A stretch of 34,484 nt of DNA from positions 2,922,710 through 2,957,193 of the forward strand of contig CP070666.1 in NCBI GenBank assembly GCA_020351775.1, given 5' to 3'. A model generated the notes under the pieces. The model worked only from the letters and a program-made list of their open reading frames with translations. It did not search any database and was not told where the DNA came from. Below are positions 9,601-17,411 of this stretch, one piece after another. The position numbers and the translations under genes are program-made. Source of the DNA: Gemmatimonadota bacterium (lineage in GTDB: Bacteria; Gemmatimonadota; Gemmatimonadetes; Gemmatimonadales; GWC2-71-9). Within the stretch, counting starts at the first letter, position 1; every line of letters starts with the position of its first letter.

Positions 9601-9886
9601 GCTGAGCTCGTCCAACAGGTTGAGCGACGGCGGGCTGGCGCGCGCGCCGATGACCGGGGTCTACGGTCCCGAGGGCGAGTGGCTGATCGAGCAGATCGGC
9701 GTCATTCCCGACGTGCAGGTTGACAACCTCCCGCACGCAACCTTCAACGGTTCGGATGCGCAGCTCGACGCAGCACTCGAATACCTGATGCAGCAAATCG
9801 AACTGGATCCCCGGGAGGTACCGCCTCCGCCGGCGTATCCCGATAGGTCGTTCACATACCGGGCAGCAGATAGCGGCGGGCAGTGA
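6611..9886 (+). CDS. Exported tricorn-like serine protease (S41 family)
   Basis: This 1091-residue protein has a Sec signal peptide that probably ends at LNAQ (about residue 24), so it is exported. Residues about 30-330 form one PD40-type beta-propeller and 340-680 a second, as in tricorn. A charged, Asp/Glu/Arg-rich insert lies around 540-570. A PDZ domain follows near 800-860 (VGDIIEAVNGAGV). The S41 catalytic part has His747 in SALHTSV, Ser969 in ETASDGEAF and Glu1027 in EWLIEQIGV. This matches the archaeal tricorn tetrad His746, Ser965 and Glu1023 in order and spacing, but the Ser that precedes the His in tricorn is Leu746 here. It probably degrades peptides in the periplasm. It is likely monocistronic. 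Confidence 0.93.
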   Translation: MRNFTRALAFVAALAVASSVLNAQGTLGFYRYPALSGDTIVFAAEGDLWKVSAAGGVAQRLTTHHAEETNPIISPDGRMLAFTARYEGPAEVYTMPLAGGVPVRRTYEAETSVATTWTPDGQLVYGTVHYSTIPKPMLVRLNLADGTRSLVPLISATEASFDASGGTVYFVRPAFHNNVTKRYTGGTARDVWKFQEGAPEAVELTGDFDGESHSPMWWNGRVYFVSDRDGTMNIWSMDENGGDRRQHTQHSGWDVKNPALSQGRIVYQLGVDLRLYDIAGGQDREIPITLASDLDQLREKWVTDPMRYLTSAHIHPEGKSVVLTARGRVFVAPAGDGRLVRASRKDSVRFRDVVFMPDGSLLGLSDETGELEFVRIPANGVGNDERLTDDGTILRFQGVPSPDGKWVAYDDNNSDLWVLNVATGEQRLISENREGIGDFTWSPDSRWLAYTMTAANLFRQVKLYNVDNGTTAPLTGDRVNSYSVAWSPKGDFLYFLSDRNLRSLVGSPWGTRQPEPYFDKPIEIFEVALRQGVRSPFKPDDELSTADEGESGRDERVEREDQSEDVEPIQIDVDGLLLRTRQVPVPAGNYSSLYANEEALFWRARDSGPDADSHLMGLEVGNDDVEPVTVVEDVGQFELSMNGKKLLVRKGSNLHVIDARATRVNNLADSRVDLSGWTFPIDVRDDWRQIFIDAWRLERDYFYDPNMHGVDWDATLAKYLPLVDRVTTRDELSDLIGRFVGELSALHTSVRGGDLRTGQDDVGVASLGARIFRAPDAGGYRVDYIYQSDPDYPDEMSPLADPDLGVHVGDIIEAVNGAGVLDVSDIGALLRNQQGKQVLLTVRSGSESRDVIVVPTSNEYNLRYSDWEYTRRQIVEREGQGKIGYVHLRAMGGGNITEWYRQFYPVFNRQGLIVDVRHNRGGNIDSFILEKLMRRAWMYWKGRVGQPTWNMQYAFRGHMVVLVDQETASDGEAFADGFRRLGLGPVIGVRTWGGEIWLSSSNRLSDGGLARAPMTGVYGPEGEWLIEQIGVIPDVQVDNLPHATFNGSDAQLDAALEYLMQQIELDPREVPPPPAYPDRSFTYRAADSGGQ

Positions 9887-10074
9887 ACGGTGAGTCGGAT
9901 GATGGATGTAGGGTGATGAATGGTGAATGTCGATTGGTAAATGCAGGATGGCAGAACGTGTCAGACTTGAAACTCCCACAGTTTGGTGGATGCCAAAGCA
10001 AGGGCTGTCCTACTATTCTGGGGGAACTTCGATTTGTTCTACATTCTGCATTCTACATTCTGCGTTCTGCACTC
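9887..10074. repeat. Inverted clusters of degenerate GAATGnA repeats between convergent genes
   Basis: The whole gap between two convergent stop codons is built of short degenerate units. The left part (about 9901-9958, plus strand) contains GGATGTAGGGTGATGAATGG and further copies. The right part (10037-10074) is the complement: on the minus strand it reads GAGTGCAGAACGCAGAATG and continues with TAGAATGCAGAATGTAGAAC. The two arms could pair imperfectly into a long hairpin in either transcript. The same unit occurs after the GH65 gene at 2787-2812. Confidence 0.65.
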
Positions 10075-11091
10075 TCACGTTCCTCCCCTTGCCAGGCTCT
10101 CGAGCTGTTCCGTGGTGAGGGGAGTGCCGAAGAGCATCTGGAACTTGTCTGGTCCGCGCTCCAAGAACACCCAGCGTCCGTCGACCGCGAGGTCCACGAA
10201 ATCGAATTGCAGGGCGATCTCCCAGTCAGGAGGCACCGGAATGACGGCGGTCAAGTGTGTCACCCGGTTCGTCACCGTATCCCAGCGCGCCGCTTCGATC
10301 GTACCGGTCTCCAGATACTGGGCCATTGCAGGGCTGTTGTGACAGTCGCCGCACGTGCGTGCGTTCCGAGCGATGGCGTGAGCTACGAACGGTGCCATCG
10401 CCAGAAACGTGTGATTGCGGTACTTGACACTCTGGAAGTTTGCAGCGTGGACCTTTCCGGCATAGTTGACTAGGAAGACCCAGTCGGTGAACTGACCGTA
10501 CGATAGCTTGCGATTCTGCTCCAGCTCGGTCTCGAAGTGGCAGTTGTAGCACGTAACGACACCTTGTACGTGACATGCCGAGCAGTCTACGGCGTCGTCG
10601 TGGAGGGTGTGGTATTCGTTCTCCGCTCTTGCAGAATGACATTCCTCGCAACTCGTGTCCATGGCTCCATCGTCTAGAATCGACAGGTAGATATTGCCAT
10701 CGCCATGCATCTCCCGTAGAGAGTGACAGTCAAGACATTCCATCCCTGCTGCTCGGTGAACGTCAGGGTAGCTGTCCCATTCTGCAGCGACCAAGCCATG
10801 GCACTGGAGGCATCTGTCCTCAGGGACCGAGTCGCCGGCAGTTGTGTGGCAGTTCTCGCACAGTGGGCGATGACATCCGCGACAGTAGAGTTCGTGATAC
10901 GGGATTCCGACGAATTGCTCAAAGCCCCCGTTGGAGGCAGAGTACCAGGTGATCATGCCGCGGCCGGTTGCGTGCAGGCTGGATGGGAAGGCCGATTCCG
11001 GTGAGAGGTCTTGGTCGGCGGAATCAGTGCCACAGCTGCCCGTAATACACATTACGGTGAGGAGATGCAGTCCCGTGATACACCGAATCAT
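10075..11091 (-). CDS. Octaheme c-type cytochrome lipoprotein
   Basis: The 338-residue product has a short hydrophobic leader ending in ITGSC (Cys20), so it is probably a lipoprotein outside the inner membrane. Eight CxxCH heme attachment sites are visible: CRGCH, CENCH, CLQCH, CLDCH, CEECH, CSACH, CYNCH and CGDCH. The first seven fall within about 130 residues and the last lies some 80 residues further on, followed by a 90-residue heme-free tail. This spacing resembles multiheme electron-transfer proteins of the c554/NrfB/DmsE group but I cannot assign one. No catalytic reductase or quinol partner is adjacent. The gene is divergent from the kinase at 11200. Confidence 0.88.
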   Translation of the reverse strand: MIRCITGLHLLTVMCITGSCGTDSADQDLSPESAFPSSLHATGRGMITWYSASNGGFEQFVGIPYHELYCRGCHRPLCENCHTTAGDSVPEDRCLQCHGLVAAEWDSYPDVHRAAGMECLDCHSLREMHGDGNIYLSILDDGAMDTSCEECHSARAENEYHTLHDDAVDCSACHVQGVVTCYNCHFETELEQNRKLSYGQFTDWVFLVNYAGKVHAANFQSVKYRNHTFLAMAPFVAHAIARNARTCGDCHNSPAMAQYLETGTIEAARWDTVTNRVTHLTAVIPVPPDWEIALQFDFVDLAVDGRWVFLERGPDKFQMLFGTPLTTEQLESLARGGT

Positions 11092-11138
11092 GGCAAACTC
11101 CGGTGGTGTATGGCATCGCGGTTGGGGTTGCGCGCGCC

Positions 11139-11153
11139 ACAGTAATCTACTGT
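11139..11153. promoter_or_regulatory. Operator-like inverted repeat in divergent promoter region
   Basis: ACAGTA-ATC-TACTGT is a perfect 6-bp inverted repeat with a 3-bp spacer, in the 108-bp gap between the divergent cytochrome and kinase genes. It could bind a dimeric regulator of one or both genes. No regulator gene is adjacent. Confidence 0.35.
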
Positions 11154-11199
11154 AGTGCCGTGCTTGACTGGGGGATGAGATGGTGGTACGTGTGTAGCT

Positions 11200-13986
11200 A
11201 TGGCGGACGATCCGAACCGGCTGCTACGCGACCGAGTCAATGATGCTCTGTTGGGCGTCTATGAGTTGACTGAGGAATTGGGTGAAGGTGGCATGGCGAT
11301 TGTGTTCCTGGCTCGTGACCTCAAGCACGATCGTGATGTTGCGGTCAAAGTGCTGCGGCCGGAGATCGTCTCGCATGTCGGCTGTGAGCGGTTTCTGAAA
11401 GAGATCAAGACCACAGCAACTCTGGTTCACCCCCACATTCTCAGCCTCATCGATTCGGGTGATGCCTCTGGCATTCCCTACTATGTGATGCCCTACATTG
11501 ACGGTGAATCACTAGCCGCCAGACTGGCCCGCCAGAAGCAGCTTTCGGTGAACGACGCGCTCAAGATCACCACCGATGTCGCCGCCGCTCTCGACTACGC
11601 ACACCGCAGCGGTATCGTCCATCGTGATGTGAAGCCCGCCAACATCCTGCTGCACGACGGTGAAGCTTTGGTTGCCGATTTCGGTGTCGCGTTGGCCATG
11701 CAGGCCGCGGGTGGGCAACGCCTCACGGGTACAGGGTTTGCCGTGGGCACACCGCAGTACATGAGCCCCGAGCAAGCGGCGGCCGATCGCGAGCTGGATG
11801 CGAGATCGGATATCTACTCGCTAGGGGTGGTGCTGTTCGAGATGCTTGCTGGGGAGCCACCGCACTCGGGTGCCACGGTTCATGCGGTGTTGGCCAAGGT
11901 GCTCTCTGAGCGACCGACCAATCTCAGCGTCGTGCGGGATATACCGCAGCATATCGAAGCTGCGGTGAACACTGCGTTAGCCAAGGAACCGAGTGACCGT
12001 TTCGAATCCTGCGGCGAATTCATCGCGGCACTCACGACGCCCGGGGCGAAGAGGCTGACTCGCAGAAGGCTGACCGCGAAGAGAACTCTCAACACCATGG
12101 GGCTTGCAGCGTTCGGTGGCATGGCTGTCATCGCAGTCGCGGCGGTGCTAATAGCGACCCGGGATGGCGGTAGCTCCGGTGGTCCAGATCCGGTTACCCG
12201 ACAGATCACGTTCTCTGGGAGTGTCCGAGATGTGTCAGTGGCACCGGACGGCGAGATGATCAGCTACCTGACCGATGACCGGCGCAGCCTGATCGTGCGA
12301 GACCTGGCGAGCGATCAGGAAGTCCATGTACTCGATGCGCCTTCACCCCTGGGTCTACCGCAGTGGAGTCCAAGCGGAACGTCGATTCTGGTGGCGGGTG
12401 ACGTTGCCGGTACATACGGACTTCACTTGGTGCCACGTCTTGGAGGAGAGTCGCATCTGGCGGTTGGTTTCATCAGAGGTGGAATGGGTGAACCAGGGAG
12501 GCCGAGACTGGCTGCCGGACGACCGGAACAGATGCGTCAGTTCGCATTAGGAGGATACGACTTTGCCGCTGAAGAAGGCGCCTACTTGGTCGCCTGCTGC
12601 GGGGGACGCGTGTTCCTGGGGCCACGCGGCAGTACCATCCGCGCGCTGAGTCCGGATTCATTCGCCACGGAAGGTGGGCATTTCATCGATATCGATGAAG
12701 AGATGCTCCAGATTGAAAGCTTGAGCGCGTCACCAGATGGCGACTGGTATGCGTTCGCAGGGGTGTCTGGCGATCAGCAGGTGATAGTCGGCGTATCGGC
12801 TACCGACGGGTCTGGAACGGATTTCATAGCTGCACTCGGTGGGATCGGTTCAATCGGGCCCGCAGGCCGACATGGGACCGTGCGTTGGCCAGCTCCCGGC
12901 GAGACGATCTTCTTCAGTCGCCAGCTCGGCCACGGCACGAACATCCTGGCAGTTCCGTTCGACAACAGGCACGGCGCTTCGACTGGTCCGCCGCGCACCT
13001 CGCGCTCGGGTCTTCCCCTAGGTGCCACATTCGACGTCTCCCTCCCATCCAACAGGCTAGTCTACGCCGGCGGCCCCAGACGCGCGCAACTGGAGCTGAC
13101 GGACTTGGGTACTGGACAGGAGAGCTCGGCTCCCACCAGGCGTATTACCGAGGGCACTTGGCTGCACTCTTCACCAAGTATCTCTCCCGACGGTGAATCG
13201 GTTGCCTACTTGAAGGGGAGCGGTCTGGATTGGGACATCTACCGCCGGCCAATAACCGGCGGGACGGAGGAGAGGCTGACAGATGATAGGAGTCCTATAG
13301 GCTCGCTGGCCTGGTCGCCTGAGGGCTCCCGCATCGTCTACGCTGCGGCCTTGGAGGAGGGCGTCGCCTTGCACGTCTTGGACTTGGCGACTGGACAGAC
13401 ACAGCGAGTTGGCAGCAGCCAGCGGTCGTTGGAGGGGCGACCCCAGTGGTCGCCGGACGGCAAGCAATTGGTCTATCGATCGCGTCCGTCGGACAGCGCA
13501 GCTCAAGCGGCAATAGGATCAGTTCGCGGCCGCCCGCGTTTGGTACTCCTCGATCTCAGTACCGCTTCCGAGTCCGATTTCGCACAACCGGGTTTCTTCG
13601 GACTTGCGGGTGTGGTGTTCTCGCCGGACGGCAGCTCAATTGCGGCGCTCGGAGTCGGCAACGCGGGCGAGCGCGGGTTCGGCCTGTGGATTATACCGAG
13701 AGACGGGGGAACTCCTCGCCGTTTGATAGAGGGAACTGCGCTTCCTCTGGTGTGGTCCCGAGGTGGCGTGATCTACTTTATTCGTGACTTGTTCGGCAGT
13801 GCAGATACGAGGCGGATCGAGATGGTATCGGTCTCCGGCGGTGAGCCCGAAGTGCACGCGGTACTGCCTGCTTCCTGCGAGCCGGCTGACATCTCGGTTT
13901 CACTTGGTGGAGACAAGGTTGTCTGTACAGCAGTGGAAGTGGAATCGGATGTCTGGCTGATCGACTTCTTTCAGCCTGGTTCGTAG
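11200..13986 (+). CDS. Membrane Ser/Thr protein kinase with C-terminal TolB/PD40 beta-propeller
   Basis: Residues about 20-285 form an intact Pkn/Hanks-type kinase: GEGGMA glycine loop (28-33), Lys50 in VAVKVL, HRDVKPAN with catalytic Asp143, DFG at 160-162 and a MSPEQ P+1 region. A single membrane helix lies at about 299-320. The remaining 600 residues form a periplasmic propeller with repeated SPDG / W-SPEG / WSPDG blades (PD40/TolB-like). This architecture is common in Gemmatimonadota and Acidobacteriota and suggests an external ligand sensor with cytoplasmic phosphorylation. Substrates are unknown. The ATG at 11200 lacks a clear ribosome binding site but the next Met codons lie inside the kinase fold. 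Confidence 0.93.
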   Translation: MADDPNRLLRDRVNDALLGVYELTEELGEGGMAIVFLARDLKHDRDVAVKVLRPEIVSHVGCERFLKEIKTTATLVHPHILSLIDSGDASGIPYYVMPYIDGESLAARLARQKQLSVNDALKITTDVAAALDYAHRSGIVHRDVKPANILLHDGEALVADFGVALAMQAAGGQRLTGTGFAVGTPQYMSPEQAAADRELDARSDIYSLGVVLFEMLAGEPPHSGATVHAVLAKVLSERPTNLSVVRDIPQHIEAAVNTALAKEPSDRFESCGEFIAALTTPGAKRLTRRRLTAKRTLNTMGLAAFGGMAVIAVAAVLIATRDGGSSGGPDPVTRQITFSGSVRDVSVAPDGEMISYLTDDRRSLIVRDLASDQEVHVLDAPSPLGLPQWSPSGTSILVAGDVAGTYGLHLVPRLGGESHLAVGFIRGGMGEPGRPRLAAGRPEQMRQFALGGYDFAAEEGAYLVACCGGRVFLGPRGSTIRALSPDSFATEGGHFIDIDEEMLQIESLSASPDGDWYAFAGVSGDQQVIVGVSATDGSGTDFIAALGGIGSIGPAGRHGTVRWPAPGETIFFSRQLGHGTNILAVPFDNRHGASTGPPRTSRSGLPLGATFDVSLPSNRLVYAGGPRRAQLELTDLGTGQESSAPTRRITEGTWLHSSPSISPDGESVAYLKGSGLDWDIYRRPITGGTEERLTDDRSPIGSLAWSPEGSRIVYAAALEEGVALHVLDLATGQTQRVGSSQRSLEGRPQWSPDGKQLVYRSRPSDSAAQAAIGSVRGRPRLVLLDLSTASESDFAQPGFFGLAGVVFSPDGSSIAALGVGNAGERGFGLWIIPRDGGTPRRLIEGTALPLVWSRGGVIYFIRDLFGSADTRRIEMVSVSGGEPEVHAVLPASCEPADISVSLGGDKVVCTAVEVESDVWLIDFFQPGS

Positions 13987-14114
13987 CGGACGGTCAGTCT
14001 TGACCGTGCCGTGCAGCAATCTCTGAGTCCATTTGGGCTCATGTCCCTTGGGTGTCGTCGGTCGCCACAAGCAGAGACAGATGAATCGGTGTCATTACAG
14101 TCCGGTGGATCAGT

Positions 14115-15674
14115 ATGAAGCGTGACAACATGGTGGAGCGATTGCGCGGCCGGTCGCAAGCATGGGACATGGTGGTCATCGGTGGTGGCGCGACGGGAAT
14201 GGGGATCGCGGTCGATGCCGCATCGCGGAGATTCGATGTGCTGCTGCTGGAACAGTCGGATTTTGGGAAGGGGACATCGAGTCGGTCCACAAAGTTGGTA
14301 CACGGCGGGGTGCGTTATCTGCAGCAGGGCAACATCTCGCTCGTGATGGAGGCGCTTAAGGAGCGAGGCCTGTTGCTGCAAAATGCTCCCCATCTAGTGT
14401 CCGACCTCGCCTTTGTGGTACCCAACTACGAGTGGTGGGAAGCACCATTCTATGGTGTGGGGATGAAGGTCTACGATGTGATGGCTGGGCGCTACCGGTT
14501 CGGGCGGTCACGCAATCTATCGGTCGAGGAGACCATCGAGCGGCTGCCCAACATCGAACGCACAGGACTGCGCGGCGGTGTGCTATATCACGATGGGCAG
14601 TTTGATGATGCGCGACTGCTGGTGAACCTGGCCCAAACCGCGTTCGAGCAGGGCGCCACGATCCTCAACTACGCCAAGGTAGTCGACCTGCTGAAGGACC
14701 GAGAGGGATTCTTGGCCGGCGTAGCCCTCGTAGATCAGGAGACAGGAGAGGAATACGAAGTATCGGGCCGAGTTGTGATAAACGCGACCGGGCCGTTCAC
14801 CGACGGCGTGCGTCGGATGGACAATGCTGCGGCTCAACCGTTGATCCAACCTAGTCAGGGGGTCCACATCACGCTCGACCGTTCATTCTTGGTAGGTGAC
14901 ACCGCGATCATGGTGCCGCGCACGGCGGACGGCCGGGTCATGTTCGCGCTGCCGTGGCACGATCACGTCATCGTGGGCACCACGGACACACCGCTGGATG
15001 AAATTGCGATCGAGCCCAGGCCGCGATCCGATGAGATCGACTTCATACTCGAGACCGCAGAGCCATATCTCGCGTACGATCCGACACGTGAGGACATACT
15101 GTCTGCCTTTGCCGGGATCCGGCCGCTGGTGAGAGCCGAGAATGCGGAGAACACGGCAGTGCTGTCGCGCGAACACAGTATAGAGATATCAGGCTCCGGT
15201 CTGATGACGATCGCGGGCGGAAAGTGGACCACATACCGCAACATGGCTCAGGATTGCGTGGACTACGCGATTACAGTCGGTGATCTGCCGGACCGACCCT
15301 GCGTCACGAAATCGCTCCAGCTGCACGGTCACATGCGCGACGCCGAGCGTTTCGGCGACCTGGCGTCGTACGGGTCCGACGCAGCGGAAGTGCGCGCGCT
15401 GATCGAATCAGAGGATCGTTTTGCCGAACGCCTGCACACGGCTTTGCCGTACCGCGCTGGGGAGGTGGTGTGGTCCGCCAGGTTCGAGATGGCACGGGCT
15501 GTGGACGACTATCTGTCTCGCAGGAGTCGAGCGACGTTCCTGAACGCACAGGCCGCGCTGGAGATGGCGCCGCGGGTGGCGCGGCTCATGGCCGAAGAGC
15601 TAAAACGTGATGATGCCTGGGTGCAGGAGCAACTGGCGCAGTATACTGAGATTGCGTCCGGTTACCTGCCGTAG
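14115..15674 (+). CDS. glpD: Aerobic glycerol-3-phosphate dehydrogenase (FAD-dependent)
   Basis: The 519-residue product oxidises sn-glycerol 3-phosphate to dihydroxyacetone phosphate and passes electrons to quinone at the inner membrane. The N-terminal FAD-binding motif is VVIGGGATGMGIA, followed by the family signature DFGKGTSSRSTKLVHGGVRYL (split here as DFGKGTSSRS and TKLVHGGVRY). FAGIRPLVR and GGKWTTYR lie near the substrate site, and a C-terminal helical GlpD cap ends the protein. Length is normal for the family. The ATG at 14115 is preceded by GGTGGA; a second ATG 15 bp later would remove only five residues. No glpF, glpK or glpR is nearby. Confidence 0.95.
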   Translation: MKRDNMVERLRGRSQAWDMVVIGGGATGMGIAVDAASRRFDVLLLEQSDFGKGTSSRSTKLVHGGVRYLQQGNISLVMEALKERGLLLQNAPHLVSDLAFVVPNYEWWEAPFYGVGMKVYDVMAGRYRFGRSRNLSVEETIERLPNIERTGLRGGVLYHDGQFDDARLLVNLAQTAFEQGATILNYAKVVDLLKDREGFLAGVALVDQETGEEYEVSGRVVINATGPFTDGVRRMDNAAAQPLIQPSQGVHITLDRSFLVGDTAIMVPRTADGRVMFALPWHDHVIVGTTDTPLDEIAIEPRPRSDEIDFILETAEPYLAYDPTREDILSAFAGIRPLVRAENAENTAVLSREHSIEISGSGLMTIAGGKWTTYRNMAQDCVDYAITVGDLPDRPCVTKSLQLHGHMRDAERFGDLASYGSDAAEVRALIESEDRFAERLHTALPYRAGEVVWSARFEMARAVDDYLSRRSRATFLNAQAALEMAPRVARLMAEELKRDDAWVQEQLAQYTEIASGYLP

Positions 15675-15675
15675 G

Positions 15676-15692
15676 TCGCGTATGATACGCGA
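15676..15692. promoter_or_regulatory. 17-bp perfect palindrome between glpD and kinase gene
   Basis: TCGCGTAT-G-ATACGCGA starts two bases after the glpD stop codon. It could be a regulator site for the downstream kinase gene or, as a 6-bp stem with a 5-nt loop, a weak terminator. No T tract follows it. Confidence 0.35.
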
Positions 15693-15796
15693 TCCCAGCT
15701 CGGGCCGCGTGAGGTAGGGTCCGGGTCTGGGCCGGTAGCGGTCTGTCGCAGTAAGAAGTACTCTACGTACGCAAACTGACGCGGGAGTCGCCGGGT

Positions 15797-17347
15797 TTGG
15801 CAGACGTCATCGATCGTCTCAGAACAGCGCTCGCCGACCGCTATGCAATCGAACGGGAGTTGGGTAGTGGTGGGATGGCGACGGTGTATCTGGCGCACGA
15901 TCTCAGACACGATCGGCAAGTAGCGGTCAAGGTTCTCAAGCCCGATCTGGCAGCGGCCATTGGATCGGAGCGGTTCCTTCGCGAGATCAGGATCACGGCC
16001 AAGCTGAACCACCCCCACATTTTGCCACTGCTCGATTCCGGCGAAGCTGCCGGATTTCTCTACTACGCACTGCCGTTCATTGCGGGGGGGTCGTTGCGCA
16101 AACGCCTCAAAGGGGACGGACTGCCGCTGGATGTCGTAGTCCGCACGGCGCAACAAGTAGCAGCAGCGCTCGATCATGCTCACCATCTCGGTGTGATTCA
16201 CCGCGACGTAAAGCCTGAGAATATCCTGTTTTCAGAAGGGCTGGCAGTCGTCGCGGATTTCGGTATCGCCAAGGCTGTGAGTACCGCCAGTCTCGAAGCG
16301 CTCACGCGTAGCGGCTTCCCCCTGGGAACGCCGGGCTACATGAGTCCGGAACAGGCGACCGGTAAAACGGATCTCGACGCAAGTACCGATGTGTGCGGAT
16401 TGGGGTGTGTCGTCTATGAGATGCTGATCGGCGGCACTCCCGGCGTGTGGTCGACGCCAGACGAGGTACGCGTGGGCCGGTTCCTCGAATTACCGCAGGG
16501 TCACCGCGAGCGCTTGGACCGGCTACCTGGCAGGGTCGAGCAAGTTCTTGTGAGGGCGCTGGCAATTCGACCGTCCGGTCGGTTCCCCAAGCCGATCGAG
16601 TTCGCTGATGCACTGGCTGAGGCGGCCGGTGGAACCTCGAAATTGCGGGATAGCGAGGTGCGGGCCGTCCTCGATCGTGCGGCAGAAATTGAGGTACAAC
16701 AGCCGACTGAGGGCGCTCTGTCCGTCGGCGCGGTGGAGCAGGTTGCGGCCGAAGTCGGGATTGCACCGCAACGCGTGCGGCAGGCCGTGGAGGAGATGGA
16801 AGCACCACACGCCCACGGCGCAGCGCTGCATGGGCAATTGCAGTCGCTACCGACGCGCTTCCACAAGGAGAAGCTGCTGCTGGACCGGTACGTTTCCGGT
16901 GTCGTAGCGACTTCCCAGCATGCGGCGTTGGTTGAAGAGATCCAGTCGACGTTGGGAATCGTGGGTCACGTGTCGACCGTGGGTGAATCGCTCACGTGGA
17001 GCCCCGCGGCGCCCGGAACAGAGAGCCGCAAGCTGGTGATCACCGTTACTTCACAGTCTGACAAGACTCATATCCACGTTGAGGAGCGTTTCGAGCTGTC
17101 GGGCTGGCGGCTGTTTGCTCCCGGTTGGGGAGCGGCGGCGGGTGGTTTGGCCGGGGCGGGCTTAGCCGCGCTTTTCGGATTGGGTGACCCGGCAATAGTC
17201 GTCCCGGCTCTCATCGGGGCTTTCGGCGGTGGGTTCTTCATGGCGAATGCCATGATCCGTGTTCCCGCAAGTAGACGTCGGCCGCAACTGGAGAGGCTCG
17301 CCGACCGGCTGGCGGCACTGGTAGATAGTACGGAAGAGAAGCCGTAG
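15797..17347 (+). CDS. Ser/Thr protein kinase with C-terminal membrane domain
   Basis: The 516-residue protein starts at a TTG (15797). It follows GGGAG and gives the usual short leader before GSGGMA, while the first in-frame ATG falls inside the glycine loop. Kinase residues are Lys45, HRDVKPEN (Asp137) and DFG (Asp154), so it looks active. The activation segment has GTPGYMSPEQ. After the kinase (to about residue 270), a small helical module (about 280-335; LRDSEVRAVLDRAAEIE and VEQVAAEVGIAPQRVRQAVE) resembles a segment I have seen attached to other kinases and membrane proteins in this group. A mixed domain follows, then two membrane helices near 443-488. The role of the tail is unknown. 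Confidence 0.9.
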   Translation: MADVIDRLRTALADRYAIERELGSGGMATVYLAHDLRHDRQVAVKVLKPDLAAAIGSERFLREIRITAKLNHPHILPLLDSGEAAGFLYYALPFIAGGSLRKRLKGDGLPLDVVVRTAQQVAAALDHAHHLGVIHRDVKPENILFSEGLAVVADFGIAKAVSTASLEALTRSGFPLGTPGYMSPEQATGKTDLDASTDVCGLGCVVYEMLIGGTPGVWSTPDEVRVGRFLELPQGHRERLDRLPGRVEQVLVRALAIRPSGRFPKPIEFADALAEAAGGTSKLRDSEVRAVLDRAAEIEVQQPTEGALSVGAVEQVAAEVGIAPQRVRQAVEEMEAPHAHGAALHGQLQSLPTRFHKEKLLLDRYVSGVVATSQHAALVEEIQSTLGIVGHVSTVGESLTWSPAAPGTESRKLVITVTSQSDKTHIHVEERFELSGWRLFAPGWGAAAGGLAGAGLAALFGLGDPAIVVPALIGAFGGGFFMANAMIRVPASRRRPQLERLADRLAALVDSTEEKP

Positions 17348-17411
17348 GCTCTTGGCACCCCAAACACAATCCATTGGCGACGGCCGACGCGACCGCCAGC
17401 GGGGAGGATTG

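Noticed and set aside
9883..10473. 196-codon plus-strand frame across the repeat and the cytochrome gene
   Set aside because: It runs through repeats and antisense to eight CxxCH motifs; no recognisable protein features.
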